This document shows, piece by piece, positions 26,801-34,947 of a stretch of DNA of 64,000 bases (the first letter of the stretch is position 1; every line of letters starts with the position of its first letter). A program made the translations under genes and the position numbers. Origin of the DNA: Microbacterium immunditiarum. GTDB taxonomy: Bacteria > Actinomycetota > Actinomycetes > Actinomycetales > Microbacteriaceae. The DNA lies in NCBI RefSeq assembly GCF_013409785.1, contig NZ_JACCBV010000001.1:1922001-1986000 (forward strand), written 5' to 3'. The notes below the pieces were generated by a model. It was not told the origin of the DNA, did not search any database, and was given only the letters and a program-made list of their open reading frames with translations.

Positions 26801-26890
26801 TCAGCGGGTCGCGGCCGCCGCGCCCTTTCGCACGAACAGGGTCTCGGTCTGCTCGAGCTCCATGCCCTTGGTCTCGGGCGGAGCCGGTCG
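26801..26890 (-). pseudogene. Remnant C-terminus of an MFS transporter
   Basis: The minus-strand frame ending at TGA 26803-26801 reads PPETKGMELEQTETLFVRKG and a short Ala-rich end. PETKG followed by xELEQTE is the hallmark of the last cytoplasmic tail of sugar-porter-type MFS proteins. The rest of the transporter is absent: upstream lies directly the rsmA promoter. I read this as the tail left by a deletion; chance similarity of about 20 residues cannot be excluded. Confidence 0.45.
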
Positions 26891-26931
26891 CGCGGCAGGG
26901 GCGTTTGCGAGAGCAGCGATCGCTCCATTGC

Positions 26932-26937
26932 TACCGT
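26932..26937 (+). promoter_or_regulatory. Leaderless -10 element of rsmA (TACCGT)
   Basis: TACCGT ends 7 bases before the ATG at 26945, favouring it over the ATG-less upstream frame. Confidence 0.55.
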
Positions 26938-26944
26938 GAGACGC

Positions 26945-27799
26945 ATGTCGGTTCAGCTTCTCGGCGCGTCTGAGATCCGCGTCCTCGCGGCCGAGCTCGA
27001 TCTCACGCCAACTAAGAAGCTCGGGCAGAACTTCGTCGTCGACGCGAACACCGTGCGCAGGATCGTGCAGGTCGCGGGCGTCGAACCGGGCGAGCGCGTC
27101 GTCGAGGTCGGGCCCGGACTCGGCTCGCTCACCCTCGCGATCCTCGAGGCCGGGGCATCCGTCACCGCCGTCGAGATCGACCACCGTCTGGCCGAGAAGC
27201 TGCCCGAGACGGCCGCCGCCCACGGTGTGGAGGACGGCGCGCTCACGGTCGTCGATGCCGACGCATTGCGCGTGACCGCGCTGCCGGGCGCCCCGACCGT
27301 GCTCGTGGCGAACCTGCCGTACAACGTATCGGTGCCCGTGCTGCTGCATTTCCTCGAGACGTTCCCCGCGATCGAGCGCGGCGTGGTGATGGTGCAGGCC
27401 GAGGTGGGGGAGCGGCTCGCCGCACCGCCCGGGTCGAAGGTCTACGGCGCGCCGAGTGCGAAGGCCGCCTGGTACGGCCCATGGCGCCTCGCCGGCACGG
27501 TGTCGCGGCACGTCTTCTGGCCCGTGCCGAACGTCGACAGCGTGCTCGTCGCGTTCCGGCGCGACCCGGAGCCACGCGGAAGCGAGGAGGAGCGCCGTCG
27601 CACGTTCCGCATCGTCGACGCAGCCTTCCAGCAGCGGCGGAAGATGCTCCGGCAGGCGCTCGCGGGTGTGCTGGGGGGGACGGCGGCCGAGGCATCCGCC
27701 GTGCTCGAGAAGGCGGATGTCGCGCCCACCGCCCGCGGCGAGGAGCTCTCCATCGGCGATTTCCAGCGGATCGCGCAGGTGGCCGCTCGCTCGACCTGA
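26945..27799 (+). CDS. rsmA: 16S rRNA (adenine-1518/1519-N6)-dimethyltransferase (KsgA)
   Basis: 284-residue SAM-dependent dimethylase of the two adenines in the helix 45 loop of 16S rRNA. KKLGQNFVVD, motif I VEVGPGLGSLT (53-63), the acidic VEIDH and the catalytic NLPYN (123-127) are all present; the C-terminal helical domain carries FQQRRKMLRQAL. In many Actinobacteria rsmA is followed by ispE; here a phosphodiesterase, a Stealth gene and a reductase lie between them. Confidence 0.95.
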   Translation: MSVQLLGASEIRVLAAELDLTPTKKLGQNFVVDANTVRRIVQVAGVEPGERVVEVGPGLGSLTLAILEAGASVTAVEIDHRLAEKLPETAAAHGVEDGALTVVDADALRVTALPGAPTVLVANLPYNVSVPVLLHFLETFPAIERGVVMVQAEVGERLAAPPGSKVYGAPSAKAAWYGPWRLAGTVSRHVFWPVPNVDSVLVAFRRDPEPRGSEEERRRTFRIVDAAFQQRRKMLRQALAGVLGGTAAEASAVLEKADVAPTARGEELSIGDFQRIAQVAARST

Positions 27800-27858
27800 C
27801 TCCAGGGATTCATCGGGGATTCACCGCGTCTTTCCGGGCCCCTCGGATTCGGCAGACC

Positions 27859-27864
27859 TAAAAT
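27859..27864 (+). promoter_or_regulatory. Probable -10 of the phosphodiesterase gene (TAAAAT)
   Basis: TAAAAT lies 40 bases before the ATG at 27904, giving a leader of about 33 bases with GGGGAGAG as ribosome binding site. This is one of the few leadered promoters in the window. Confidence 0.45.
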
Positions 27865-27903
27865 TGACGGAGTCCCGGACGATCACGGGGCGGGGAGAGT
27901 TCG

Positions 27904-28833
27904 ATGCGCACCGCCGAGCATGCGGCACCCGAGCGCACGCTGTTGCACATCAGTGACACCCATCTTCGCGGGCCCGGACCGCGGCTGTTCGACAGTGTCG
28001 ACGGCGCCGCCAACCTGGCCCGCGCGCTCGACGCGATCGAGGCGTCGGGCGTGGCTCCCGACGCGATCGTCTTCACCGGCGACCTCGCCGATCTCGGCGA
28101 GCCGAGCGCCTACCAGGACCTCCGCAGTCTCGTCGAGCCGTTCGCCGAGCGGATCGGCGCGCGCGTGCTGTGGGTCATGGGCAATCACGACGACCGCGCG
28201 GCGTTCCGCCGGGGTCTCTTCGGCGAAGACAGGGGCGCCGGCGACCTGCTGCGTCCGTTCGACCGTGTCGACGAGCTCGACGGCCTGCGCGTCATCACCC
28301 TCGACACCACCGTGCCAGGGCATCACCACGGCGAGGTGACCGACGAGCAGCTCGAGTGGCTCGCCGCGGAGCTCGCGACGCCCGCGCCGCTCGGCACGAT
28401 CCTGGCGATGCACCACCCGCCGATCCCGAGCGTCCTCGCACTCGCGGCGAGCGTCGAGCTGCGAGACCAGTCACGCCTCGCGCGCGTGCTGCGCGGCACC
28501 GACGTGCGCGCGATCATCGCGGGCCACCTGCACTACTCGACGTTCGCGACGTTCGCGGGGATCCCCGTCTCGGTCGCGTCGTCGACGTGCTACGCGCAGG
28601 ACCTGACAGTCCCCGTCGGCGGAACGCGGCCGCAGGACGGCGCGCAGGCGTTCAACCTCGTGCACGTGTATGACGACACGCTCGTCCACTCGGTCGTGCC
28701 GCTCGACGCGCCCAAGCCGCTCGAGCACATCGACGCCGCCGAGGCTCAGCGCCGGCTGCGCGTCGCGGGCATCGCCGACGTCAGCCGCGCGTCGAGGGAT
28801 GCGCCGACCGAGCCGATTCCCGTCCTGCGCTGA
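27904..28833 (+). CDS. Metallophosphoesterase (CpdA-like cyclic nucleotide phosphodiesterase)
   Basis: 309-residue calcineurin-like hydrolase with the complete two-metal signature: SDTHLRG (Asp18, His20), FTGDLAD, MGNHDD, MHHPP and GHLHYST. The layout matches the CpdA/Rv0805 class III phosphodiesterases, which act on 2',3'- or 3',5'-cyclic nucleotides, and the C-terminal ~50 residues resemble the membrane-contacting tail of Rv0805. Substrate is inferred. Its 3' end overlaps the convergent Stealth gene by 53 bases. Confidence 0.88.
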   Translation: MRTAEHAAPERTLLHISDTHLRGPGPRLFDSVDGAANLARALDAIEASGVAPDAIVFTGDLADLGEPSAYQDLRSLVEPFAERIGARVLWVMGNHDDRAAFRRGLFGEDRGAGDLLRPFDRVDELDGLRVITLDTTVPGHHHGEVTDEQLEWLAAELATPAPLGTILAMHHPPIPSVLALAASVELRDQSRLARVLRGTDVRAIIAGHLHYSTFATFAGIPVSVASSTCYAQDLTVPVGGTRPQDGAQAFNLVHVYDDTLVHSVVPLDAPKPLEHIDAAEAQRRLRVAGIADVSRASRDAPTEPIPVLR

Positions 28834-30367
28834 GGTCGGCGCGCTCCCAGGGGGCGCGCACCGGGAACATCCGGTCCAGCACGGCCCGCAGGGCCCGCAC
28901 GCGGAGCTCCTCGGGCACGTCCTGCTCGGTGCCGCCGTCATTCAGGCAGAACATGTCGATGTCGCGCCGCTCGGCGAGGCGCTCCATCTTGCGCAGCTGG
29001 CCCGTCGTCGTGGTCTGCACGTACTGCACGCGCGGCTGCGTCGTGGCCACGGCGCGTCCGGTCATGAGCGCGTAATAGTGGTACAGGCTGTTCGTCACCG
29101 AGATGTCGGTCGCGGACCGGAACCGCGTGGCGGCGGTGCGCGCGAAGTCCTCGGCGAACTCGCGCTCGAGCTCAGCCAGGACGCTGCGGCGCAGCGGCGC
29201 GGCGCAGTGCTCGAGGTCACGGGTGATCGTGCGCCCGAACCGCTCGCGCAGGAGCGCGCGGTTGACGCGCAGCGCGTTGTCGTGACCGCTGCGGTGGGCG
29301 GCGGGCTCGCCCGTGCCGATGCGCACGCCGGACTCGACGAACTTCGTGACGCCCGCGGGCGTGAAGAAGAGCTCGGGCTCGACAGGCCGACCGAAGAACA
29401 TGTCGTCGTTCGAATACAGGAAGTGCTCGGCGATGCCGGGGATCCGGTGCAGCTGCGCCTCGACCGCGTGCGAGTTGTGGGTCGGCAGCGTCGACGGGTC
29501 GGCGAAGAACTCCTCGCTTCGCACGATGCGGATGCGCGGATGCTCCGTGAGCCACCCCGGAACGGGGGAGTCGGTCGCGATGTGGATGCGCCGCACCCAC
29601 GGGGCGTACATGTACACGCTCCGCAGCGCGTACCGCAGTTCGTCGACGTGCCGGTAGCGGGCGGGGGAGTCGTCGCCCTCGCCGACGACGTACTCGGCGA
29701 GGGCGGCGGCGCGCTGCCGCTGGAATTCGCTCGTCGAGCCGTCGACCCACGAGAAGACGATGTCGACGTCGCCGCGGAACTCCTTGGGGAGCGGGTCGAA
29801 CATGCCCTCGATCGTGCGCCACACGCGTCCGTGCTGCTCCACCGTCGTGAAGCCCACGTCCTCGGCGGGCGTCTGGCGGCGCATGAGGACGTTCTCGTCG
29901 GGCGCCTCCACGAGGACCTCGCCGAAGCGCCAGAACTCGACGCGCGCGGCGAGGGACGCCCCGTACCGCAGCGTGCGCCGCGGAGTGATGCGGGGCCGGT
30001 ACACGCGGACCGCGAACGGATCGCTGCTCAGGGGCGCGGCATCCGCCGCCAGCACAGGCGGCCGCCGCTTGCCCTTGACGTAGAAGGGGTCGTGAGCGAG
30101 CGAACGCAGCGCGGCGAACGCGTCTTCGCGACGGTCGAGATCGACCACGATCGCGGGCGTCGAGCGGTCGCGACGGATGAGCAGCAGCGGAACATCGGCG
30201 GCGTCGAACGCATCCGCGACCGCGAGCAGGTCGTCGATGCGCGCCCGCCATCCGGGGACGTCGTCGTGCACGAGGTGCAGGAGCCCGCGGTCGAGCACGA
30301 CGTCCGGCCTCGTGAGCAGGTCGTCTGCGGGTTCGCGGCGAGTGGGGAGTGCGGACAATCTCACCAT
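28781..30367 (-). CDS. Stealth-family sugar phosphotransferase
   Basis: 528-residue protein of the Stealth family, which transfers hexose-1-phosphate to build phosphodiester-linked glycans. The four conserved regions appear in order: CR1 [13 protein letters not shown]2 ([10 protein letters not shown] to [13 protein letters not shown]), CR3 ([17 protein letters not shown]) and CR4 (DMFCLNDGG). About 200 residues precede CR1, a variable part in this family. GGAGG lies 8 bases before the ATG at 30367. There are no other glycan-polymer genes nearby, so its product is unknown. Confidence 0.9.
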   Translation of the reverse strand: MVRLSALPTRREPADDLLTRPDVVLDRGLLHLVHDDVPGWRARIDDLLAVADAFDAADVPLLLIRRDRSTPAIVVDLDRREDAFAALRSLAHDPFYVKGKRRPPVLAADAAPLSSDPFAVRVYRPRITPRRTLRYGASLAARVEFWRFGEVLVEAPDENVLMRRQTPAEDVGFTTVEQHGRVWRTIEGMFDPLPKEFRGDVDIVFSWVDGSTSEFQRQRAAALAEYVVGEGDDSPARYRHVDELRYALRSVYMYAPWVRRIHIATDSPVPGWLTEHPRIRIVRSEEFFADPSTLPTHNSHAVEAQLHRIPGIAEHFLYSNDDMFFGRPVEPELFFTPAGVTKFVESGVRIGTGEPAAHRSGHDNALRVNRALLRERFGRTITRDLEHCAAPLRRSVLAELEREFAEDFARTAATRFRSATDISVTNSLYHYYALMTGRAVATTQPRVQYVQTTTTGQLRKMERLAERRDIDMFCLNDGGTEQDVPEELRVRALRAVLDRMFPVRAPWERADLSAGRESARSAHPSTRG

Positions 30368-30424
30368 CGCGGCTTCCTCCTCTCTGTCTTGACGGATGCC
30401 TCCCGCCAGGGTCGGCGGATCGAC

Positions 30425-30430
30425 ACCCTA
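30425..30430 (-). promoter_or_regulatory. Probable -10 of the Stealth gene (TAGGGT)
   Basis: Minus-strand TAGGGT gives a leader of about 51 bases with a GAGGAGGAAG ribosome binding site. The region 30368-30543 contains only this and the opposed leaderless promoter. Confidence 0.4.
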
Positions 30431-30531
30431 GTCAGCCGGTGTTTCGCCGGCGTTTCCGGTCGTGGTCGGGGACCAGCGTGTACCGTCGCGAGACGTCGTT
30501 CGACCCCGTCGCCGCGGGGGGTCGCGCGCGC

Positions 30532-30537
30532 TAGCCT
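30532..30537 (+). promoter_or_regulatory. Leaderless -10 element (TAGCCT)
   Basis: TAGCCT ends 6 bases before the ATG at 30544. Confidence 0.6.
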
Positions 30538-30543
30538 GACAGG

Positions 30544-31611
30544 ATGACCGACGCACCGCGCTTCCGGCCCGACGTCCTCGACATCCACCGTCCCTTTTCC
30601 GCAGCCGGAGATCGGTACTCGGTCGCCGACTATCGCCAGGTGGGGGCGTCTGGTCTCTATCTTCCTCCGATTTCGCTCGGACTGTGGTGGAACTTCGGTG
30701 ACAACATCCCGCTCGACGACCAGCGGGCGCTGCTGCGGCACGCGTTCGATAGGGGGATCACGCACTTCGACCTCGCGAACAACTACGGGCCGCCGTACGG
30801 TTCGGCCGAGAAGAACTTCGGCCGCATCTTCGCGGAGGACTTCCGCCCGTATCGCGACGAGCTGATCATCTCGTCGAAGGCGGGGTGGGACATGTGGCCG
30901 GGGCCGTACGGCGACTTCGCGTCGCGCAAGTACATCCTCGCCAGCGCCGACCAGTCGCTCACGCGCATGGGGCTCGACCACGTCGACATCTTCTACTCGC
31001 ACCGCGCCGACCCGGTCACCCCGATCGAAGAGACGGTCGGCGCCCTCGACACGCTCGTACGGCAGGGCAAGGCCCTCTACGTGGGCATCTCGTCCTACAG
31101 CGCGCAGCGCACCGCCGTGGCGGCCGCGTGCGCGCGGTCGATGGGCACGCCCCTGGTCATCCACCAGCCTGCCTACTCGATTCTGAACCGGTGGATCGAG
31201 GACGGCCTGACGGGGCTGCTGAAGAAGGAGGGCCTCGGCGCGATCGCCTTCACACCCCTCGCCCAAGGGCTGCTCACGAGCCGGTATCTCCAGGACGGCA
31301 CGGCGCAGCGCGCTCAGCAGCGGTCGTCTCTCCCGGGCGGCCGACTGAGCGACAGGGCCCTGTCGGCCCTGCGCAGCCTCGATGTCGTCGCGAAGGAGCG
31401 CGGGCAGACGCTCGCCCAGCTGGCGATCCAGTGGGTGCTGCGCGAGCCGGTCGTGGCATCCGCCCTCATCGGCGCATCGCGGCCCGAGCAGCTCGACGAG
31501 AACCTCGCCGCTCTCGACGGCCCCGCCTTCACGACCGAGGAGCTCGAGCAGATCGACGCGGCGGCCGACAGCATCGACGTGGATCTCTGGGCGGAGTCGA
31601 CCGAGCTGTGA
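30544..31611 (+). CDS. Aldo/keto reductase (YghZ / L-glyceraldehyde-3-phosphate reductase type)
   Basis: 355-residue NADPH-dependent AKR14-like reductase. It shows [16 protein letters not shown] (catalytic Asp and Tyr), [14 protein letters not shown] (catalytic Lys), [13 protein letters not shown] (His) and the cofactor-binding [12 protein letters not shown] near the end. This group detoxifies aldehydes such as glyceraldehyde 3-phosphate and methylglyoxal. Its stop overlaps the ispE GTG (GTGA), so the two are cotranslated although their functions are not obviously linked; both touch triose-phosphate metabolism. Confidence 0.92.
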   Translation: MTDAPRFRPDVLDIHRPFSAAGDRYSVADYRQVGASGLYLPPISLGLWWNFGDNIPLDDQRALLRHAFDRGITHFDLANNYGPPYGSAEKNFGRIFAEDFRPYRDELIISSKAGWDMWPGPYGDFASRKYILASADQSLTRMGLDHVDIFYSHRADPVTPIEETVGALDTLVRQGKALYVGISSYSAQRTAVAAACARSMGTPLVIHQPAYSILNRWIEDGLTGLLKKEGLGAIAFTPLAQGLLTSRYLQDGTAQRAQQRSSLPGGRLSDRALSALRSLDVVAKERGQTLAQLAIQWVLREPVVASALIGASRPEQLDENLAALDGPAFTTEELEQIDAAADSIDVDLWAESTEL

Positions 31612-32534
31612 GCGAGGCGCTCGCGACGGAGCGCGTCCACGCGAGGGCGCCGGGCAAGCTGAACCTCTTCTTCGAGGTCGGCGCGGTGCAGGACGACGGC
31701 TACCACGACGTCGCCTCCGCGTATCAGGCCGTGTCGCTGTTCGAGGAGGTGTGGGCGGAGCCCTCGCCCGAGTTCACGGTGTCGGTCAGCGGCACGGTCG
31801 ACGTAGCGGGCGTGCCCGCCGACGACCGCAACCTCGCGCTGCGCGCGGCGCGGCTCGTGGCCAAGGAGCTCGGGCACGAGGGCGGCGTGCACCTCGAGAT
31901 CGTCAAGCGCGTGCCGGTCGCGGGGGGCATGGGCGGAGGGTCGGCGGATGCCGCGGCCGCACTCGTCGCGTGCGACGCGCTGTGGGGCGGCGAGCTCGGC
32001 TCCGCGCATCTGCAGCGGCTCGGCGCGAAGCTCGGGGCGGACGTGCCCTTCGCGCTCATGGGCGGCACGGCGATCGGCACCGGACGCGGCGACCGCCTGA
32101 GCCCCGCGCTCGCCCAGGGGCGCTTCGACTGGGTCGTCGTGCCCTTCGAGGGCGGCCTGTCGACGCCGGAGGTCTACCGGCACCTCGACGCGCTGCGCGA
32201 AGGGCCTGACATCGCCCCGCCGCTGCGCGGCCCGTCGGTCGACACCGCCGTGCTGCACGCGCTGCGCGCGGGAGACCCCGTTGCGCTCGCGCAGTGCGTG
32301 CGCAACGACCTGCAGTCCGCCGCGCTGTCGCTGCAGCCCGAGCTGCGCGAGACGCTCGAGCTCGGTGAGAGCGCGGGTGCGCTCGCCGGGATGGTGTCGG
32401 GATCGGGTCCGACCGTCGCGTTCCTCACGCTCGGCTCCGAGGCGGCGCTCGACCTGCAGGTCTCGCTCACCGCGGCGGGCTACAACGCCCTCCACGTGCA
32501 CGGCCCGGTACCGGGGGCGCGCGTCGTCGGGTGA
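31608..32534 (+). CDS. ispE: 4-diphosphocytidyl-2-C-methyl-D-erythritol kinase
   Basis: GHMP-family kinase of the MEP isoprenoid pathway, phosphorylating CDP-methylerythritol. 308 residues with [14 protein letters not shown] (substrate Lys), the ATP-binding [18 protein letters not shown] and the C-terminal [16 protein letters not shown] start in GTGA overlap with the aldo/keto reductase gene. Length is normal. Confidence 0.95.
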   Translation: MSEALATERVHARAPGKLNLFFEVGAVQDDGYHDVASAYQAVSLFEEVWAEPSPEFTVSVSGTVDVAGVPADDRNLALRAARLVAKELGHEGGVHLEIVKRVPVAGGMGGGSADAAAALVACDALWGGELGSAHLQRLGAKLGADVPFALMGGTAIGTGRGDRLSPALAQGRFDWVVVPFEGGLSTPEVYRHLDALREGPDIAPPLRGPSVDTAVLHALRAGDPVALAQCVRNDLQSAALSLQPELRETLELGESAGALAGMVSGSGPTVAFLTLGSEAALDLQVSLTAAGYNALHVHGPVPGARVVG

Positions 32535-32583
32535 GCGCCCGCGGCGGTGGCCGACCCGGGCCCCCCGGGAGGGCGTCAGCGGA

Positions 32584-32751
32584 TCAGCGGCCGAAGAGCG
32601 ACGCGAACAGGCCTCTGCGCTCGGCGGGTGCGGCGTCGTGACCTTGGCAGCGAGCGGATGCGGGCACGCCGGCGAGTGCCGACTCGACGTGCTGTCCGCA
32701 GCCGGTCCAGGTGGCCTTGCCGCACGTGGTGCAGGTGATCTTCTGACACAT
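32584..32751 (-). CDS. Small Cys-rich putative zinc-binding protein
   Basis: 55-residue protein with Cys at 2, 7, 10, 18 and 35 and His at 21 and 38 (TCTTCGK, GCGQHVE, ARCQGHD), a spacing that would make a small zinc ribbon. GGAG lies 7 bases before the ATG. It is the last gene after the CoA-disulfide reductase and CstR-like regulator on the same strand. A role in persulfide or metal handling is inferred from context only. I recall similar short proteins in other Actinobacteria but cannot name a family. Confidence 0.7.
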   Translation of the reverse strand: MCQKITCTTCGKATWTGCGQHVESALAGVPASARCQGHDAAPAERRGLFASLFGR

Positions 32752-32791
32752 GATGGGTCTCCGTGGGTCGATCAGGGGTGGGTGGTTCGGC

Positions 32792-33082
32792 TCAGGCGAG
32801 CGCCATGAAGAGCTTCTCGAGCTCCTCGACGGTGAGGCCTTCGGCATCGGCCGCGGCATCCGGGTCGAGCACGCAGTCCCGCATCGCTGCCGAGACGATG
32901 GCGAAGCCCGCGCGGTCGAGCGCGCTCGACACCGCCGAGAGCTGGGTGACGATGTCGCGGCAGGATCCGCCGGACTCGATCGCGCCGATCACGGCGGTGA
33001 GCTGGCCCTGGGCGCGCCGCAGGCGGTGGGAGATGCGCTTGCGCGTGGCCGCCTGCTCTTCGGGTGTTCCGGTGATCATCAT
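32792..33082 (-). CDS. CsoR/CstR-family sulfur- or metal-responsive repressor
   Basis: 96-residue all-helical regulator (DUF156). The conserved core RKRISHRLRRAQGQLTAVIGAI and SCRDIVTQLSAV is present. Of the copper-sensor triad C-H-C, Cys41 and Cys70 (MRDCV) are kept, while the position of the His is Ala (SAAMRDC). Two Cys without His is the pattern of CstR, which senses persulfides. The partner gene encodes a rhodanese fusion, and operators of the right form lie at 34779-34829. ATG at 33082 gives an ATGA overlap with the upstream gene; a second ATG follows immediately. Confidence 0.88.
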   Translation of the reverse strand: MMITGTPEEQAATRKRISHRLRRAQGQLTAVIGAIESGGSCRDIVTQLSAVSSALDRAGFAIVSAAMRDCVLDPDAAADAEGLTVEELEKLFMALA

Positions 33083-34764
33083 GCGAGGACTCCCTCGGTC
33101 TGGACGATGCGGTCGATCTCGGCGCCGTGCCACTGGCGCAGGGTCTGGATGCCGCCCGAGAGCGAGGCCGAGTCGAACCCGGCGCCCACGAGCACGCGGT
33201 GCGCGATGTTGGCGCGCACACCGGCGGCGCACAGCACTCGGACGGGACGGCCGGACGCGGCATCCGTCACCTCGTCGAGGCGGTCCCGCAGCTCGGTGTG
33301 CGGGATGTTGAGCGCACCCGGGATGTGCCCGGTCGCGAACTCGGCGCGCGTGCGCACGTCGAGTACGAGCGCGTCGGCGGCGACCTGCTCGACCTCGTCG
33401 GCGTACCACAAGCGGAGACGCCCGTTGAGGACGTTCTCGGCGACCATGCCGACGAGGTTGACGGCGTCCTTCGCCTGGCCGTAGATCGGCGAGTACGCGA
33501 GGTCGAGGTCGATGAGGTCGGGAGCGGCGAGGCCGGCGCGCAGCGCGGTGGCGAGCACGTCGATGCGCTTGTCGACGCCCTCGACGCCGACCGCCTGAGC
33601 GCCCAGAAGGCGCCCGTCGGACGCGGCGATGTGCACGACGAGGTGCATCGGCGCGGCGCCGGGGAAGTAGCCGGCGTGCTGGTTCGGGTGCAGGTGCAGG
33701 GTCCGGTACTCGATCTCGGCGGCATCGAGCGACGCGCGATTCGCGCCGGTCATTGCGGCGGTCAGCTCGCCGACCCGGATGATGGCGGTGCCCGCGGCGG
33801 AGGGGATGGGCCGCGCGCCGGTCATGCCGAAGATGTCGTCGGCGATGAGGCGGCCCGCGCGATTCGCGGGCCCGGCGAGCGCGACCGGGCGGGAGACGCC
33901 GGTGACGGCATCCGTCGACAGCGTCGCGTCACCCGCGGCCCACACGCGCTCCGCCGACGTGCGGCCGCGCGCGTCGACGACGATCGCGCCGCGCACCGTC
34001 TGGATGCCGGCCGACTCGGCGAAGGCCGTGTCGGGCCGCACGCCGACGGAGAGCACGACGAGGTCGGCGTCGATCGCGGTTCCGTCCGAGAGGACGACGG
34101 ATGCCGCATCCGGCCGGTCATCGATCCGATCGGCTGCCACGCCGTCGTGCACGCCGATGCCGAGGCGGACCAGTTCGTCGCGCACGAGCGTGGCGAGCTC
34201 CCGCTCGAGAGGGGGCAGGACGTGCGGGGCGAGCTCGACGACGTCGACGGCCAGGCCCGCGGCGCGCAGCGACTCGGCGGCCTCGAGGCCGATGAAGCCG
34301 GCGCCGAGCACCACGGCGCGCTGGGCGCCGGATTCGACGCCGTCTCGCAGGGCGACCGCGTCGCCGACCGTGCGCAGGGTGTGCACCCGTGGGGAGTCGA
34401 GTCCCACCAGCGGCGGACGCACGGGCGCCGCGCCGGGGGCGAGCACCAGCGCGTCGTACGCGATCGTGACAGGACCCTCGGGCGAGCTCGCGGTCACCGT
34501 GCGCGTGGTCGTGTCGATCGCGACGACCTCGTGGCCGGTGCGCACGTCCAGGTTGAGCGAGGCTCGCAGCGTCTCGGGCGTGTGCAGCAGGAGGGCGGAT
34601 GCGTCCTCGATCTCGCCGCCCACGTAGTAGGGCAGGCCGCAGTTCGCGAACGACACCTCGGGCCCGCGCTCGAGCACGATGATCTCGGCCGACTCGTCAT
34701 GCCGCCGCGCGCGGGCGGCGGTGCTCATGCCGGCTGCGACTCCGCCGACGATCACGATGCGCAT
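33079..34764 (-). CDS. cdr: CoA-disulfide reductase with fused rhodanese domain (CoADR-RHD)
   Basis: 561-residue flavoprotein. Domain order: FAD-binding (VIVGGVAAGMSTAARARR), active-site Cys42 in SFANCGLPYY, NAD(P)-binding (VVLGAGFIGLEAAESL), dimerisation domain with QAKDAVNLVGMVAENVL, and a C-terminal rhodanese domain (about 460-561) with its loop Cys in VLCAAGVRANIA. CoADR-RHD proteins reduce CoA disulfide/persulfide and polysulfides. AGGAGG lies 8 bases before the ATG. First gene of a three-gene minus-strand operon with its repressor, directly behind two operator palindromes. Confidence 0.92.
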   Translation of the reverse strand: MRIVIVGGVAAGMSTAARARRHDESAEIIVLERGPEVSFANCGLPYYVGGEIEDASALLLHTPETLRASLNLDVRTGHEVVAIDTTTRTVTASSPEGPVTIAYDALVLAPGAAPVRPPLVGLDSPRVHTLRTVGDAVALRDGVESGAQRAVVLGAGFIGLEAAESLRAAGLAVDVVELAPHVLPPLERELATLVRDELVRLGIGVHDGVAADRIDDRPDAASVVLSDGTAIDADLVVLSVGVRPDTAFAESAGIQTVRGAIVVDARGRTSAERVWAAGDATLSTDAVTGVSRPVALAGPANRAGRLIADDIFGMTGARPIPSAAGTAIIRVGELTAAMTGANRASLDAAEIEYRTLHLHPNQHAGYFPGAAPMHLVVHIAASDGRLLGAQAVGVEGVDKRIDVLATALRAGLAAPDLIDLDLAYSPIYGQAKDAVNLVGMVAENVLNGRLRLWYADEVEQVAADALVLDVRTRAEFATGHIPGALNIPHTELRDRLDEVTDAASGRPVRVLCAAGVRANIAHRVLVGAGFDSASLSGGIQTLRQWHGAEIDRIVQTEGVLA

Positions 34765-34778
34765 CTGTCTCTCCTCCT

Positions 34779-34794
34779 ATACCCCTAGGGGTAT
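34779..34794. promoter_or_regulatory. Perfect 16-base operator palindrome, proximal copy (ATACCCCTAGGGGTAT)
   Basis: A fully symmetric ATACCCC-TA-GGGGTAT 14 bases upstream of the CoADR-RHD start, touching its ribosome binding site. The form, an A/T-flanked C-tract and G-tract, is that of CsoR/CstR-family operators. A repressor here would block initiation. Confidence 0.8.
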
Positions 34795-34813
34795 CCACGG
34801 GCTTGAGATCAAG

Positions 34814-34829
34814 ATACCCCCAGGGGTAT
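34814..34829. promoter_or_regulatory. Second operator palindrome, distal copy (ATACCCCCAGGGGTAT)
   Basis: Identical to the proximal copy except for one central base; centres are 35 bases apart. Paired sites suggest cooperative repression of the minus-strand operon. The opuC promoter (34905) is 76 bases further and probably unaffected. Confidence 0.75.
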
Positions 34830-34904
34830 AGGAACGCAAATCGGGATCCGGCTTGGGGGTGCATCGAATCCCGCCATCCGACCCCCTGTGTCGTAGGGGT
34901 CCGG

Positions 34905-34910
34905 TACCGT
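34905..34910 (+). promoter_or_regulatory. Probable -10 of the osmoprotectant transporter operon (TACCGT)
   Basis: TACCGT gives a leader of about 31 bases to the GTG at 34948, with GAAGG as a weak ribosome binding site. Confidence 0.4.
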
Positions 34911-34947
34911 GGGGAAACCCTGACACCGACCCGAAGGCGACGAACGC

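Noticed and set aside
30090..30120. GGTCGTGAGCGAGCGAACGCAG, resembling the dispersed repeat
   Set aside because: Only the first half matches; it encodes a normal part of the Stealth protein (SLAHDPFY region) and lacks the GAGACGAA end.
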